A stretch of 64,000 nucleotides of DNA from Rhizobium sp. LC145 (GTDB taxonomy: Bacteria > Pseudomonadota > Alphaproteobacteria > Rhizobiales > Rhizobiaceae): positions 186,001-250,000 of the forward strand of contig NZ_LBHV01000004.1 of the NCBI RefSeq assembly GCF_001005825.1, written 5' to 3'. Below are positions 17,230 to 26,302 of the stretch, piece after piece; within the stretch, counting starts at the first letter, position 1; every line of letters starts with the position of its first letter. Under the pieces are notes generated by a model that saw nothing but the letters and a program-made list of their open reading frames with translations, was not told the DNA's origin and made no database searches. The translations under genes and the position numbers were made by a program.

Positions 17230-18339
17230 TTATTTCGAACGCGGCTCCTTCAGCCCCGCACCGGCGCCGATCCTGTGCCCGGCATGCTTGGCCAGGACCG
17301 CCTCCAGGAGCGTGCGCGCGGCGTTGCGAACCTCTTCCTGCATTGCCTGGTCGCGGTCGAGCGCCTCGTGGCTGGTGGCATAGGGCTCCCAGTATCCGAT
17401 ATAGCGGTCCAGTTCCGCAAGCGGTCCCGCCGGCATCAGGTGCATGAAACGCAGCCAATCGGAAAGGCTGCGGCGGACATTCTCAGCACCTTCCACGTCG
17501 CCGTGGCTGATGACGGAATAAAGCCGCCCTTCGAGATCCCGCGGATAGTCCCAGCCGCGCATCTCGATTTCCTTGGCTTCCTTGGCGTGCTTGCCATGTG
17601 TGGTGGTGGGATCGGGATTGCCGCCATCGGCGCAGACGAGCCGGTCCATCATCAGCTTCACCGGCGAGGAAACCTGATACCAGTTGACCGGCGTGATGAT
17701 CATGATGCCATGCGCCTCCACCCAGAGCGGATAGATCTCGTTCATCCAGTCGTGAACCTGCCCGAGCGAATAATTCGGATAGCAGGAGCATGGCCAGTGA
17801 CAGAGCGCCGGGGAGGTTGAAAAACAGGCCTTGCAGGGATGGATATGACGTCCGTATTCGGAAGCGAGCCGGCTCAAATCAAGCACTTCCACCGAAACGT
17901 TCTCAGATTGCCTGAAAACTTCCTCCGCCACTTTCACCAGCCGGTAACTCTTCGAAAGTTCGCCGGGACAGGTGTGCTCGCTGCGCGACGAGCCGCTGAC
18001 CAGCAGGAAGCGGCGCGGACCATGAGTATCCTCATGGCGAGCCGCGGCCGCCTGAACGGCATCGCGGGCGTTCAGCCAGTCGACGGCAAGATCGTAATCG
18101 GGATCGGCGAATCCTGGACCGGCCTTGCGCGTCTTCGGGCTCTTGCGGGAATTGTAATAGGCATCCCAGGCGGCATCCGCGATCCGCCCGAGTTCGGCCG
18201 AAAGCGGATCGTAGGCCCTGTCCTGGAACTGGTTGAGAAAGCGGCGCTTGAACTCTGCTTCGTCGAGGCGGGGACTCGGGCTTCCCTTGCGGGGTTCAAG
18301 GTCATGAGCTTGCGGCGTTTCACCTGAATTTGCAGGCAT
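17230..18339 (-). CDS. Flavodoxin-fold NAD(P)H-dependent FMN reductase-like protein
   Basis: This encodes 369 residues. An N-terminal extension of about 110 residues is helical and charged. The flavodoxin-like domain starts near residue 110 with RRFLLVSGSSRSEHTCPGELSKSY (phosphate-binding loop of NADPH-dependent FMN reductases), followed by ITPVNWYQVSSPVKLMMDRL, the typical flavin-contact segment. Several cysteines (HPCKACFSTSP, CHWPCSCYP) between them could bind metal or act in redox chemistry. ATG at 18339 is preferred over TTG at 18357. An EcfG-like promoter lies 40-65 nt upstream, so oxidative or general stress induction is likely. Confidence 0.82.
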   Translation of the reverse strand: MPANSGETPQAHDLEPRKGSPSPRLDEAEFKRRFLNQFQDRAYDPLSAELGRIADAAWDAYYNSRKSPKTRKAGPGFADPDYDLAVDWLNARDAVQAAAARHEDTHGPRRFLLVSGSSRSEHTCPGELSKSYRLVKVAEEVFRQSENVSVEVLDLSRLASEYGRHIHPCKACFSTSPALCHWPCSCYPNYSLGQVHDWMNEIYPLWVEAHGIMIITPVNWYQVSSPVKLMMDRLVCADGGNPDPTTTHGKHAKEAKEIEMRGWDYPRDLEGRLYSVISHGDVEGAENVRRSLSDWLRFMHLMPAGPLAELDRYIGYWEPYATSHEALDRDQAMQEEVRNAARTLLEAVLAKHAGHRIGAGAGLKEPRSK

Positions 18340-18359
18340 GGCAATGTCCCGGAACAAGG

Positions 18360-18392
18360 AAAGGGCGAGCGCCTTCGTAACGCTCGCCCTTT
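18360..18392 (-). terminator. Terminator of the DUF3008 gene
   Basis: AAAGGGCGAGCG (18360-18371) and CGCTCGCCCTTT (18381-18392) form a 12-bp perfect stem with a 9-nt loop, 20 nt beyond the DUF3008 stop. The right arm overlaps the promoter of the next leftward gene. Confidence 0.7.
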
Positions 18393-18404
18393 CGTGAAGG
18401 TTCC
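18379..18404 (-). promoter_or_regulatory. EcfG/RpoE2-type promoter for the flavodoxin-fold gene
   Basis: On the minus strand GGAAC (18404-18400), 17 nt, CGTT (18382-18379) matches the general-stress sigma consensus GGAAC-N16/17-CGTT exactly. The predicted transcript start near 18372 leaves a 5' leader of about 33 nt before the ATG at 18339. Confidence 0.7.
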
Positions 18405-18412
18405 GGCTCCGC

Positions 18413-18601
18413 TCAATGATGAGCGTTGTGCTCCGGCTTGCCCTTGCGCTTGGTCGAAGCCATGTCGTGCAGCTCCTTTTCGCTCATGGATTTCTCCATG
18501 CCTTTCGAAGCGCCCTTGAGCTCGCTCTTCTTGATATCGCCGCGCTTGGCGGCGAGCGCGGCACCGGCCGCCTTCTGCTGTGCCTTGGATTTCGCTGGCA
18601 T
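18413..18601 (-). CDS. DUF3008 small basic protein
   Basis: This encodes 62 residues of very hydrophilic sequence. The start MPAKSKAQQKAAGAALAAKR, the middle LKGASKGMEKSM and the ending TKRKGKPEH match the DUF3008 family of small alphaproteobacterial proteins, which have no known activity and are often stress induced. GAGGAGG lies about 6 nt before the ATG. An EcfG-like promoter sits 33-57 nt upstream, arranged back to back with one for the divergent 83-residue gene. Confidence 0.85.
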   Translation of the reverse strand: MPAKSKAQQKAAGAALAAKRGDIKKSELKGASKGMEKSMSEKELHDMASTKRKGKPEHNAHH

Positions 18602-18633
18602 GTCTGCCTCCTCGGATGATTGGCAGGGAATCC

Positions 18634-18658
18634 AACAGGTGAGAGGGCAGATGGTTCC
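18634..18658 (-). promoter_or_regulatory. EcfG-type promoter for the DUF3008 gene
   Basis: On the minus strand GGAAC (18658-18654), 16 nt, TGTT (18637-18634). The only deviation from GGAAC-N16-CGTT is the first -10 base. It fits the looser GGAAC-N18/19-TT form reported for Sinorhizobium RpoE2. Confidence 0.55.
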
Positions 18659-18667
18659 GGGATAGCC

Positions 18668-18693
18668 GGAACCACACGCCGGTGCGGGAGGTT
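18668..18693 (+). promoter_or_regulatory. EcfG-type promoter for the 83-residue hydrophilic gene
   Basis: GGAAC (18668-18672), 17 nt, GGTT (18690-18693). The -35 elements of this and the leftward promoter form the inverted repeat GGTTCCGG/CCGGAACC, so two holoenzymes would bind back to back. The predicted leader to the ATG at 18751 is about 50 nt. Confidence 0.5.
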
Positions 18694-18750
18694 CTGGTGA
18701 TAGTCGCGATCACCGGATCGCGGCAGGAAACCGAAGAAAGGCATGGGATC

Positions 18751-19002
18751 ATGGAACGCAAGGCAAACGATGATCGCGAGAACAATCGTTTCGAGCAGAA
18801 GGATCGTCAGCGGGTGGACGACGAATTGCATGCGCAGACGGACATGACCAAACATGAGGCGCAGAAGGAAGCCTCCGAACTCGGCGGCGGCGACACTTAC
18901 CTCGTCGAGACCGATCTCGATGAGCGGGATCAGCGGGAAGACGAAGACCAGCCCGATGGCCGCGCAAGCCCGATGGCGAATACGGACAATCCGAAGGATT
19001 GA
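18751..19002 (+). CDS. Small highly charged hydrophilic protein
   Basis: This encodes 83 residues, almost all charged or polar (MERKANDDRENNRFEQKDRQ...; ASELGGGDTYLVETDLDERD). It has no hydrophobic core and is probably intrinsically disordered, like small desiccation or general-stress proteins. The coding strand is supported by an EcfG-like promoter at 18668 and by the divergent layout with DUF3008. The opposite strand also reads open (18484-19089), but that frame crosses the DUF3008 gene and both promoters. No family recognised. Confidence 0.55.
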   Translation: MERKANDDRENNRFEQKDRQRVDDELHAQTDMTKHEAQKEASELGGGDTYLVETDLDERDQREDEDQPDGRASPMANTDNPKD

Positions 19003-19048
19003 CCTCGCCGTTCGGTTCTCCCGCCCGAATGGAAATCGGCCGGGCACG

Positions 19049-19074
19049 GAACCTCCGGCCTTCCCAAGGTGTTC
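19049..19074 (+). promoter_or_regulatory. EcfG-type promoter for the nucleotidyltransferase operon
   Basis: GGAAC (19049-19053), 17 nt, TGTT (19071-19074). The predicted start near 19081 gives a leader of about 26 nt with GGAG 8 nt before the ATG at 19107. It lies between the preceding gene's stop (19002) and this start. Confidence 0.55.
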
Positions 19075-19106
19075 ATCTGCGCGGACCAAAGTTTCGGAGA
19101 TGGCCG

Positions 19107-19961
19107 ATGAATGCCGAAGTCAACGCAGCGCAGAACCTGCCTCGGGAGGGCACAACGCACCCGGTGGAGACCATGCCCGGCATGGAGGTGAAGGCCGCGC
19201 CGACCCTCATCGACGCGGAAGCCGAAGCCTTTGTGGCCCAGGCGGTGGAAGATCTGGCCAATTGCCACATCCCCTTCCTGCTCGCCGGCACTTTCGCGAT
19301 CAGCGCCTATACGGGTATCACCCGGCAGACCAAGGATCTCGACATCTTCTGCAAGGCGGGCGACTACGCCCGCATCCTCGCCCATTTCAAGGAGAAGGGT
19401 TACGAGATCGAGGTGGAAGACGACCGCTGGCTCGGCAAGGTCAAGCGGGGCCGCCACTTCTTCGACGTGATCTTCGCCGGCTCGAACGGCACCATGCCGA
19501 TCAGCGACGCCTGGTTCGAAAACGCCCGCCAGATCGACATGAACGGGCACAAGGTGCGCATCATCGCACCGACCGAGCTCATCTGGTCGAAATGTTTCGT
19601 GCAGCTTCGCCACCGCTATGACGGCGGAGACGTGGTGCACATGATCCTGCGCGCCCACGACCAGGTCGACTGGCAGCGGCTGCTCAACCACATGGAAGTG
19701 CATTGGGAAGTGCTCCTCATCCACCTTCTGAACTTCCGGTGGATCTATCCGACCGAGCGCGACAAGGTGCCCGACTGGCTGCTCGACGAACTCCTCGACC
19801 GCCTGAAAGCACAGCGCGAACTGCCCCTGCCGCAGATGAAGATCTGCCGCGGCCGGATGTTCAGCCGGGTGGATTTCGAGATCGACGTGAAGGAATGGGG
19901 CTTTGCCGATGTCGGCGGCGAGGGTGACCTGCGCGAGGACCTGGAAGGAACACTCGCATGA
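19107..19961 (+). CDS. Pol-beta-fold nucleotidyltransferase-like protein
   Basis: This encodes 284 residues. FLLAGTFAISAYTGITRQTKDLDIFC (about 57-82) matches the minimal-nucleotidyltransferase pattern: a Gly-Thr at 61-62, then Asp77 and Asp79 as metal ligands, with a third Asp at 120 in HFFDVIFAG. The family includes AbiEii toxin-type and tRNA or aminoglycoside nucleotidyltransferases; the substrate here is unknown. The residues after 150 are mostly helical (WSKCFVQLRHRYDGGDVVHM). The ATG at 19107 has GGAG at 8 nt. Its stop overlaps the start of a metallophosphoesterase by 4 nt, implying joint action, perhaps adding and removing a nucleotide or cyclic phosphate. No toxin-antitoxin partner is nearby. 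Confidence 0.8.
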   Translation: MNAEVNAAQNLPREGTTHPVETMPGMEVKAAPTLIDAEAEAFVAQAVEDLANCHIPFLLAGTFAISAYTGITRQTKDLDIFCKAGDYARILAHFKEKGYEIEVEDDRWLGKVKRGRHFFDVIFAGSNGTMPISDAWFENARQIDMNGHKVRIIAPTELIWSKCFVQLRHRYDGGDVVHMILRAHDQVDWQRLLNHMEVHWEVLLIHLLNFRWIYPTERDKVPDWLLDELLDRLKAQRELPLPQMKICRGRMFSRVDFEIDVKEWGFADVGGEGDLREDLEGTLA

Positions 19962-20734
19962 AGAACCCCACGGAAGCGAAGAGCCAAACCGCGAAACCGG
20001 AAGCGAGCGAAACGAAAAAGGCGAACGGCAAGCTGAAGATCGCCGCCATGGGCGACCTGCATATCAAGGAACATGGCGGCAATTCCTACAAGGAACTCTT
20101 CACCGAAATCTCGCAGTCAGCCGACATCCTGGTGCTGACCGGCGATCTGACCGATCTCGGCAAGCCGAGGGAGGCGGAAATGCTGGCCGCCGATCTGCGC
20201 TCCTGCTCCATTCCGGTGGTGGGCGTGCTCGGCAATCACGATTACGAATGCGGACATGTCGAGGAGGTGACGGCGATCATCAAGGATGCCGGCATGCACC
20301 TGCTCGAAGGCCAGGCGGTGGAGATCGGCGGCGTCGGCTTTGCCGGCGTGAAGGGTTTCGCCGGCGGCTTCGGCCGCCATATGCTGGGCTCCTTCGGCGA
20401 GCCGGCGATCAAGGCCATGGTGGCGGAAAGCGTCGAAGAGACCATGAGGCTCGAAAACGCGCTCCGGCAGGTGCGTTCCGAGCGCGCCATGGTGGTTTTG
20501 CATTACGCGCCGATCGTCGAGACGGTGGAAGGAGAGCCGAAGGAAATCTATTGCTTTCTCGGTTCCTCGCGGCTTGCCGAAACCATCGACCGGTTTCCGG
20601 TATCGGCCGTGGTGCACGGCCATGCCCATCGCGGCAAATACGCCGGCAAGACGCCTGGTGGAGCGCCGGTCTACAACGTCGCCTCGCATGTCGAGAAGCC
20701 CACCGGCCGGCCCTATGCGCTGATCGAGCTGTAG
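19958..20734 (+). CDS. Calcineurin-like metallophosphoesterase
   Basis: This encodes 258 residues. It contains the full metal-binding set: GDLHIK (Asp33, His35), TGDLTD (Asp63), GNHDYE (Asn93, His94), VVLHYAPI and HGHAHRGK. The first 25 residues are charged and probably disordered. The start ATG overlaps the nucleotidyltransferase stop (ATGA), so the two are translationally coupled and share an EcfG-like promoter. Members of the family hydrolyse phosphodiesters or phosphomonoesters; the substrate is unknown, but coupling to a nucleotidyltransferase points to nucleotide or RNA-end chemistry. Cytoplasmic, with no signal peptide. Confidence 0.88.
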   Translation: MKNPTEAKSQTAKPEASETKKANGKLKIAAMGDLHIKEHGGNSYKELFTEISQSADILVLTGDLTDLGKPREAEMLAADLRSCSIPVVGVLGNHDYECGHVEEVTAIIKDAGMHLLEGQAVEIGGVGFAGVKGFAGGFGRHMLGSFGEPAIKAMVAESVEETMRLENALRQVRSERAMVVLHYAPIVETVEGEPKEIYCFLGSSRLAETIDRFPVSAVVHGHAHRGKYAGKTPGGAPVYNVASHVEKPTGRPYALIEL

Positions 20735-20813
20735 AAGCATCTCCCTATCAAGTGGGAGGTCGTCGCGAAGCGAGGGGTGGGGGTGACAAACTGATCACGG
20801 AGCGCTCTTCTTT

Positions 20814-20846
20814 CCGTCATTCCTGTGACAAGCACAGGGATGACGG
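20814..20846. repeat. RIME-like repeat, minimal end-only copy C
   Basis: CCGTCATTCCTGTG (20814-20827) and CACAGGGATGACGG (20833-20846) flank only ACAAG. These are the two ends of the larger elements at 12426 and 59709 without the middle. The hairpin lies between the convergent phosphoesterase and lpd genes, so it could also act as a terminator. Confidence 0.75.
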
Positions 20847-20880
20847 TGGGAAAGGCTCCTGCCCTCAGCAACACAACACC

Positions 20881-22299
20881 TCAAATATGCAGCGCGTGCC
20901 CCAATCCCTTCAGCGCCGCCTCCGCGAAAGCCTCCGACTGCGTCGGATGCGCATGGATCGTGCCGGCAATGTCCTCCAGTCGCGCGCCCATCTCGACCGC
21001 CAGCGAAAAGGCGGCCGAAAGCTCCGACACCCCTGCCCCGACCGCCTGGATGCCGAGAACCAGATGATTGTCCGCCCGCGCCACGACCCGCACGAAACCG
21101 TCCTCCGATGACAGCGTCATGGCCCGACCATTGGCGGTGAACGGGAACTGTCCGATCTTCACTTCGCGGCCGTCCGCCCTCGCTTCCTCCGGCGACAGGC
21201 CGACCGAGACGATTTCGGGATCGGTGAAGCAGACGGCCGGGATCGCCCGCTTGTCCCAGCTTCGCCGGTTGCCCGCAACGATTTCCGCCACCATTTCGCC
21301 CTGCGCCATGGCCCTGTGCGCCAGCATCGGCTCGCCGGTCACGTCACCGATCGCGTAGATGCCGCGCATGGAGGTGCGGCATTGATCGTCGATGCGAAGA
21401 TACCGGCCGTCCAGCTCGAGCTCCAATTCCTCGCGGCCCCAGCCCTCGGTGACCGGCTTGCGCCCCACCGTCACGAGCACCTTGTCGGCCGCGATGCGCT
21501 TTTCCTGACTGTCTCCGTTTTCGGCAAGCAGGGCTTCTCCATTGGAAGAAAGCCCCTTCACCTTCGTGCCGGTGAAAACTTCGATGCCGAGGGCGGCAAG
21601 CCGCTTGGCGACCGGTTGGGTGAGCTGCGTATCATAGAGCGGCAGGATGCGGTCGAGAGCCTCCACGATCGTTACCTTCGCACCGAGCTTGGCAAACGCG
21701 ATGCCGAGTTCGAGACCGATATAGCCGGCACCGACCACCGCCAGCCTCTGCGGCACCTCCTTCAGCGACAATGCGCCGGTGGATGAGATGACTTTTCCGC
21801 CTGACGGCGATTTGGGGCCGCCGAAAGGCAATGCCGGCAGTTCAACCGGCGCCGAGCCGGTGGCGATCACGATGTTTTCCGCCCGAATGACCTGCTGGCC
21901 GGTTTCGGTTTCCACCTCCACGGTCTTGCCGTCCCGGAATTTCGCCCGGCCCATGACGATCTTCACGCCGGCTTTCTTCAAGAGGTTCGCGACCCCCATG
22001 GTCAGCCGGCCGGTGATGCCGTCCTTCCAGGCCATGGTCTTCGCCAGATCGATCGACGGGCTTTCCGCCTTGATGCCCATGGCGTTCCGACCGGCGGCCA
22101 TGGCGACGGTCCCGGCATAGTCGTCCGCCGCATGGATCAGCGCCTTGGAGGGAATGCAGCCGATGTTGAGGCAGGTACCGCCGGGCTTTACCATCTCCAC
22201 GATGACCGTATCGACCCCGAGCTGGCCGGCCCGGATGGCGCATACATAGCCACCCGGACCGGCACCGATGACGAGGAGCTTGCAGGTGATTTCCTTCAT
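20881..22299 (-). CDS. lpd: Dihydrolipoamide dehydrogenase (E3) of the branched-chain complex
   Basis: This 472-residue FAD-dependent pyridine nucleotide-disulfide reductase reoxidises the lipoyl arm of E2. [17 protein letters not shown] binds [13 protein letters not shown] holds the redox disulfide, [10 protein letters not shown] binds NAD, and [10 protein letters not shown] near the end provides the catalytic His/Glu of the partner subunit. It is last in the bkdA1-bkdA2-bkdB-lpd order, starting 15 nt after the E2 stop, so it is dedicated to that complex (lpdV in Pseudomonas). Confidence 0.95.
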   Translation of the reverse strand: MKEITCKLLVIGAGPGGYVCAIRAGQLGVDTVIVEMVKPGGTCLNIGCIPSKALIHAADDYAGTVAMAAGRNAMGIKAESPSIDLAKTMAWKDGITGRLTMGVANLLKKAGVKIVMGRAKFRDGKTVEVETETGQQVIRAENIVIATGSAPVELPALPFGGPKSPSGGKVISSTGALSLKEVPQRLAVVGAGYIGLELGIAFAKLGAKVTIVEALDRILPLYDTQLTQPVAKRLAALGIEVFTGTKVKGLSSNGEALLAENGDSQEKRIAADKVLVTVGRKPVTEGWGREELELELDGRYLRIDDQCRTSMRGIYAIGDVTGEPMLAHRAMAQGEMVAEIVAGNRRSWDKRAIPAVCFTDPEIVSVGLSPEEARADGREVKIGQFPFTANGRAMTLSSEDGFVRVVARADNHLVLGIQAVGAGVSELSAAFSLAVEMGARLEDIAGTIHAHPTQSEAFAEAALKGLGHALHI

Positions 22300-22314
22300 T
22301 GTTCTTCTCTCACC

Positions 22315-23619
22315 TCACTCCTCGACGAATATCAGCGCAGGCGTTTCCAGAAGCGCCTTCAGCCGCTGCACGAAGGTCGCCGCATCCCAGCCGTCGATCA
22401 CCCGATGATCGAAGCTCGACGAGAGGTTCATCATCTTGCGGGGCACGAACTGCGTTCCGTCCCAATGCGGCCGGATCGCCATCTTGTTGACGCCGATGAT
22501 CGCCACCTCCGGATGGTTGATGACCGGCGTCGAGACGATGCCGCCCATGGCGCCGAGCGAGCTGATGGTGATGGTGGAGCCGGAAAGCTCCTCGCGCAGC
22601 GCCGTGCCGTTCTTGGCAGCCTCGCTGAGGCGGCCCACCTCGCGGGCGCAATCGAAGATGTCGCGCGCCTCCGCATGCCGGACGACGGGCACCATGAGGC
22701 CGGCTGCCGTCTGTGCCGCAATCCCGATATGCACGCCTCCGAACTGCCGAATGACGCCCGCCTCGTCGTCGTAGTGGGCGTTGATGCCCGGCTGTTCGGC
22801 GATCGCCTTCACCGTGGCCCGCATCAGGAAGGGCAGGATGGTGAGCTTCGGCTTGCCGGGCTTCAGATTACCGTTGAGGCGGCCGCGAAGCTCTTCCAGA
22901 GCCGTCATGTCCACCTCCTCCACATAGGTGATGTGGGGGATGCGGGATTTGGAAAGCGCCATCTTCTCGGCGATGCGGCGTCGCAGGCCGACGACCTTGA
23001 TCTCCTCGATCTTCTTGTTCGGCTGCAAACCGGGGGCAATACCCGAGCCGCCCTCGCGACTCAGGAAGGCGTCGATGTCCTCATGGGTGATGCGCCCCGC
23101 GGGCCCGCTGCCCGGCACCTGTCGAAGGTCGATGCCCGCTTCCTTCGCCCGCAGGCGGACCGCCGGCGGCGCAAGCGGCCTTTCGCCTTCCGCCCGCGGC
23201 GCACCATGCCCGCCATTCCCGTTTTTCACCGCTCCGCCCGCTACCGATTTAGGCGGAATGATCTCCGCTGCCGGCTTCGGCTTTTCCACCGGCGGGGGGG
23301 ATGTTCTTTCCGGCTCGGGCTTCGGAGCCGGCTCTGCCGGGGAAAGCTCGACCTCAGCGTCCTCTTCTCCGGCCTCACCGGCCGTCCTGATCTTGAGAAT
23401 CACGGTGCCGGTGGCGATCACGTCGCCGATTTCGCCATGTCGGAAGGTCACCTCGCCTTCCACCGGCGAGGGGATCTCCACCGTCGCCTTGCCGGTCATG
23501 ACAGCGGCGAGCACCATGTCCTCGCGCACGATATCCCCGACGTTCACATGCCATTCCACGAGTTCGGCTTCGGCAACCCCTTCGCCCACATCGGGCAGCT
23601 TGATGATCTTCTCTCCCAT
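22315..23619 (-). CDS. bkdB: Lipoamide acyltransferase (E2) of branched-chain 2-oxoacid dehydrogenase
   Basis: This encodes 434 residues. The N-terminal lipoyl domain carries the lipoylated Lys44 in MTGKATVEIPSP. A Pro/Ala linker (about 85-140) leads to a peripheral-subunit-binding domain (PPAVRLRAKEAGIDL..RITHEDIDAFL). The C-terminal acyltransferase domain ends with FDHRVIDGWDAATF, containing the catalytic His. E2 transfers branched acyl groups to CoA. Its start follows the E1-beta stop after 1 nt. Confidence 0.95.
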   Translation of the reverse strand: MGEKIIKLPDVGEGVAEAELVEWHVNVGDIVREDMVLAAVMTGKATVEIPSPVEGEVTFRHGEIGDVIATGTVILKIRTAGEAGEEDAEVELSPAEPAPKPEPERTSPPPVEKPKPAAEIIPPKSVAGGAVKNGNGGHGAPRAEGERPLAPPAVRLRAKEAGIDLRQVPGSGPAGRITHEDIDAFLSREGGSGIAPGLQPNKKIEEIKVVGLRRRIAEKMALSKSRIPHITYVEEVDMTALEELRGRLNGNLKPGKPKLTILPFLMRATVKAIAEQPGINAHYDDEAGVIRQFGGVHIGIAAQTAAGLMVPVVRHAEARDIFDCAREVGRLSEAAKNGTALREELSGSTITISSLGAMGGIVSTPVINHPEVAIIGVNKMAIRPHWDGTQFVPRKMMNLSSSFDHRVIDGWDAATFVQRLKALLETPALIFVEE

Positions 23620-23620
23620 C

Positions 23621-24634
23621 TCAAGCCTCCATCATGTCGCGCAGCGCCTCGCCGATGCGGGCCGGTCCCGGAAAATAATCCCATTCCTGCGCGTGTGGGT
23701 AAGGCGTATCCCAGCCGGCGACGCGGATGACCGGCGCCTCCAAGTGGTAGAAGCAATGCTCCTGCACCAGCGACACGAGCTCCGCGCCATAGCCGGAGGT
23801 AAGCGTCGCCTCGTGCACCACCATGCAGCGGCCGGTCTTCTTCACCGATTGCACGATCGTCTCCAGATCGAGCGGCAGGAGGGTTCGAAGATCGATCACC
23901 TCGGCGTCTATACCGGTCTCCTCGGCCGTCGTCTGCGCCACATGCACCATGGTGCCGTAGGCGAGCACCGTGACGGCGGAACCCTCGCGCCGCACCACTG
24001 CCTTGCCGAGCGGCACGGCGTAATGATCCTCCGGCACCTCGCCGAGCGAATGGCCGGCCCAGGATGTGACGGGGCGGTCGTGGTGCCCGTCGAACGGACC
24101 GTTATAGAGCCGTTTCGGCTCCAGGAAGATGACCGGATCGGGGTTCTCGATCGCCGAGATCAGCAGCCCCTTGGCGTCATAAGGATTGGACGGCACCACC
24201 ACCTGCAGCCCGCAGACATGGGTGAACAGCGCCTCCGGGCTCTGGCTGTGCGTCTGCCCGCCGAAAATGCCGCCGCCTGTCGGCATGCGCACCACCATGG
24301 GGCAGGTGAATTCCCCGTTCGAACGGTAGCGCAGCCGCGCCGCCTCCTGCGTGAGCTGGTCATAGGCCGGATACATGTAGTCGGCGAACTGGATCTCGAT
24401 ACAGGGTTTCAGGCCATAGGCCGCCATGCCGATCGCCGCGCCGACGATGCCGGATTCGGAAATCGGCGCGTCGAAACAGCGCGTCCTGCCGTATTTCTGC
24501 TGGAGCCCCTGCGTGCAGCGGAAGACGCCACCGAAATAGCCGACATCCTCGCCGAACACGACCACGTTCTCGTCGCGCGCCATCGAAACGTCCATGGCGC
24601 TGCGGATAGCCTCGATCATCGTCATGCGCGCCAT
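23621..24634 (-). CDS. bkdA2: Branched-chain 2-oxoacid dehydrogenase E1 beta subunit
   Basis: This encodes 337 residues. ENVVVFGEDVGYFGGVFRCTQGL, then FDAPISESGIVGAAIGMAAYGL, and VVHEATLTSGYGAEL match the E1-beta transketolase pyrimidine and C-terminal domains. With BkdA1 it forms the thiamine diphosphate enzyme that decarboxylates the 2-oxoacids of Val, Leu and Ile. The ATG at 24634 begins the conserved MARMTMIEAIRSAMD; the upstream extension of the frame is repeat DNA. A 177-bp gap with strong hairpins separates it from bkdA1. Confidence 0.95.
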   Translation of the reverse strand: MARMTMIEAIRSAMDVSMARDENVVVFGEDVGYFGGVFRCTQGLQQKYGRTRCFDAPISESGIVGAAIGMAAYGLKPCIEIQFADYMYPAYDQLTQEAARLRYRSNGEFTCPMVVRMPTGGGIFGGQTHSQSPEALFTHVCGLQVVVPSNPYDAKGLLISAIENPDPVIFLEPKRLYNGPFDGHHDRPVTSWAGHSLGEVPEDHYAVPLGKAVVRREGSAVTVLAYGTMVHVAQTTAEETGIDAEVIDLRTLLPLDLETIVQSVKKTGRCMVVHEATLTSGYGAELVSLVQEHCFYHLEAPVIRVAGWDTPYPHAQEWDYFPGPARIGEALRDMMEA

Positions 24635-24680
24635 GGGGAGACCTCCGATGCGGCAACGCCCCCTCTGGCCTGCCGGCCAT

Positions 24681-24777
24681 CTCCCCCACAAGGGGGGAGA
24701 AGACAAGCGGCGCTGCCTCGGCCCCAATCTGCCGTGGTTGCGGCTGGGTTAACCCCTCCCCCTTGTGGGGAGGGGTT
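24681..24777. repeat. GC-rich double-hairpin repeat inside the bkd operon
   Basis: Two hairpins lie in the 177-bp gap between bkdA1 and bkdA2. CTCCCCC/GGGGGAG spans 24681-24699, and AACCCCTCCCC/GGGGAGGGGTT spans 24751-24777 with an 11-bp perfect stem and loop CTTGT. Neighbouring GGCCTGCCGGCC is also palindromic. The CTCCCC..TTG..GGGGAG theme recurs at 41646-41674. It looks like an inserted palindromic repeat that could pause transcription or protect the 3' end of the bkdA1 message. Confidence 0.7.
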
Positions 24778-24811
24778 GGGGAGGGGTCTTCCAAGAATGA
24801 TGACGGCCATA

Positions 24812-26104
<1,293 letters not shown>

Positions 26105-26242
26105 TTAATCTAGGACGGGTCGTGCTTTCCGGCAATTTCCTTCCCTGATGTCTACTTGCGAATAATTGCGCGGCTGAGCAATTTTCTTTCGCCCCATCCC
26201 CATCTGGCTCTTCCGCGTGCCGAATCACCGCTTCGGGCAGAT

Positions 26243-26268
26243 GGAACCACAAACCGCCGTGAGCCGTT
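26243..26268 (+). promoter_or_regulatory. EcfG/RpoE2-type promoter for treZY
   Basis: GGAAC (26243-26247), 17 nt, CGTT (26265-26268) is an exact consensus match. The predicted transcript start near 26276 is about 27 nt before the treZ ATG. Trehalose synthesis under the general stress sigma factor is established in rhizobia for other trehalose genes, which supports the call. Confidence 0.75.
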
Positions 26269-26302
26269 TGGCCCTCACTTGAGACGATGGGGCTGGCCAA
26301 TC

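Noticed and set aside
18484-19089. 201-codon leftward frame with hydrophobic stretches
   Set aside because: It runs through the DUF3008 gene and two stress-type promoters; the hydrophobicity is the complement of a charged rightward gene.
19107-20734. Reading the nucleotidyltransferase pair as an AbiE-type toxin-antitoxin or phage defence module
   Set aside because: The second gene is a metallophosphoesterase rather than an AbiEi-like antitoxin, and there are no mobile-element or defence genes nearby.
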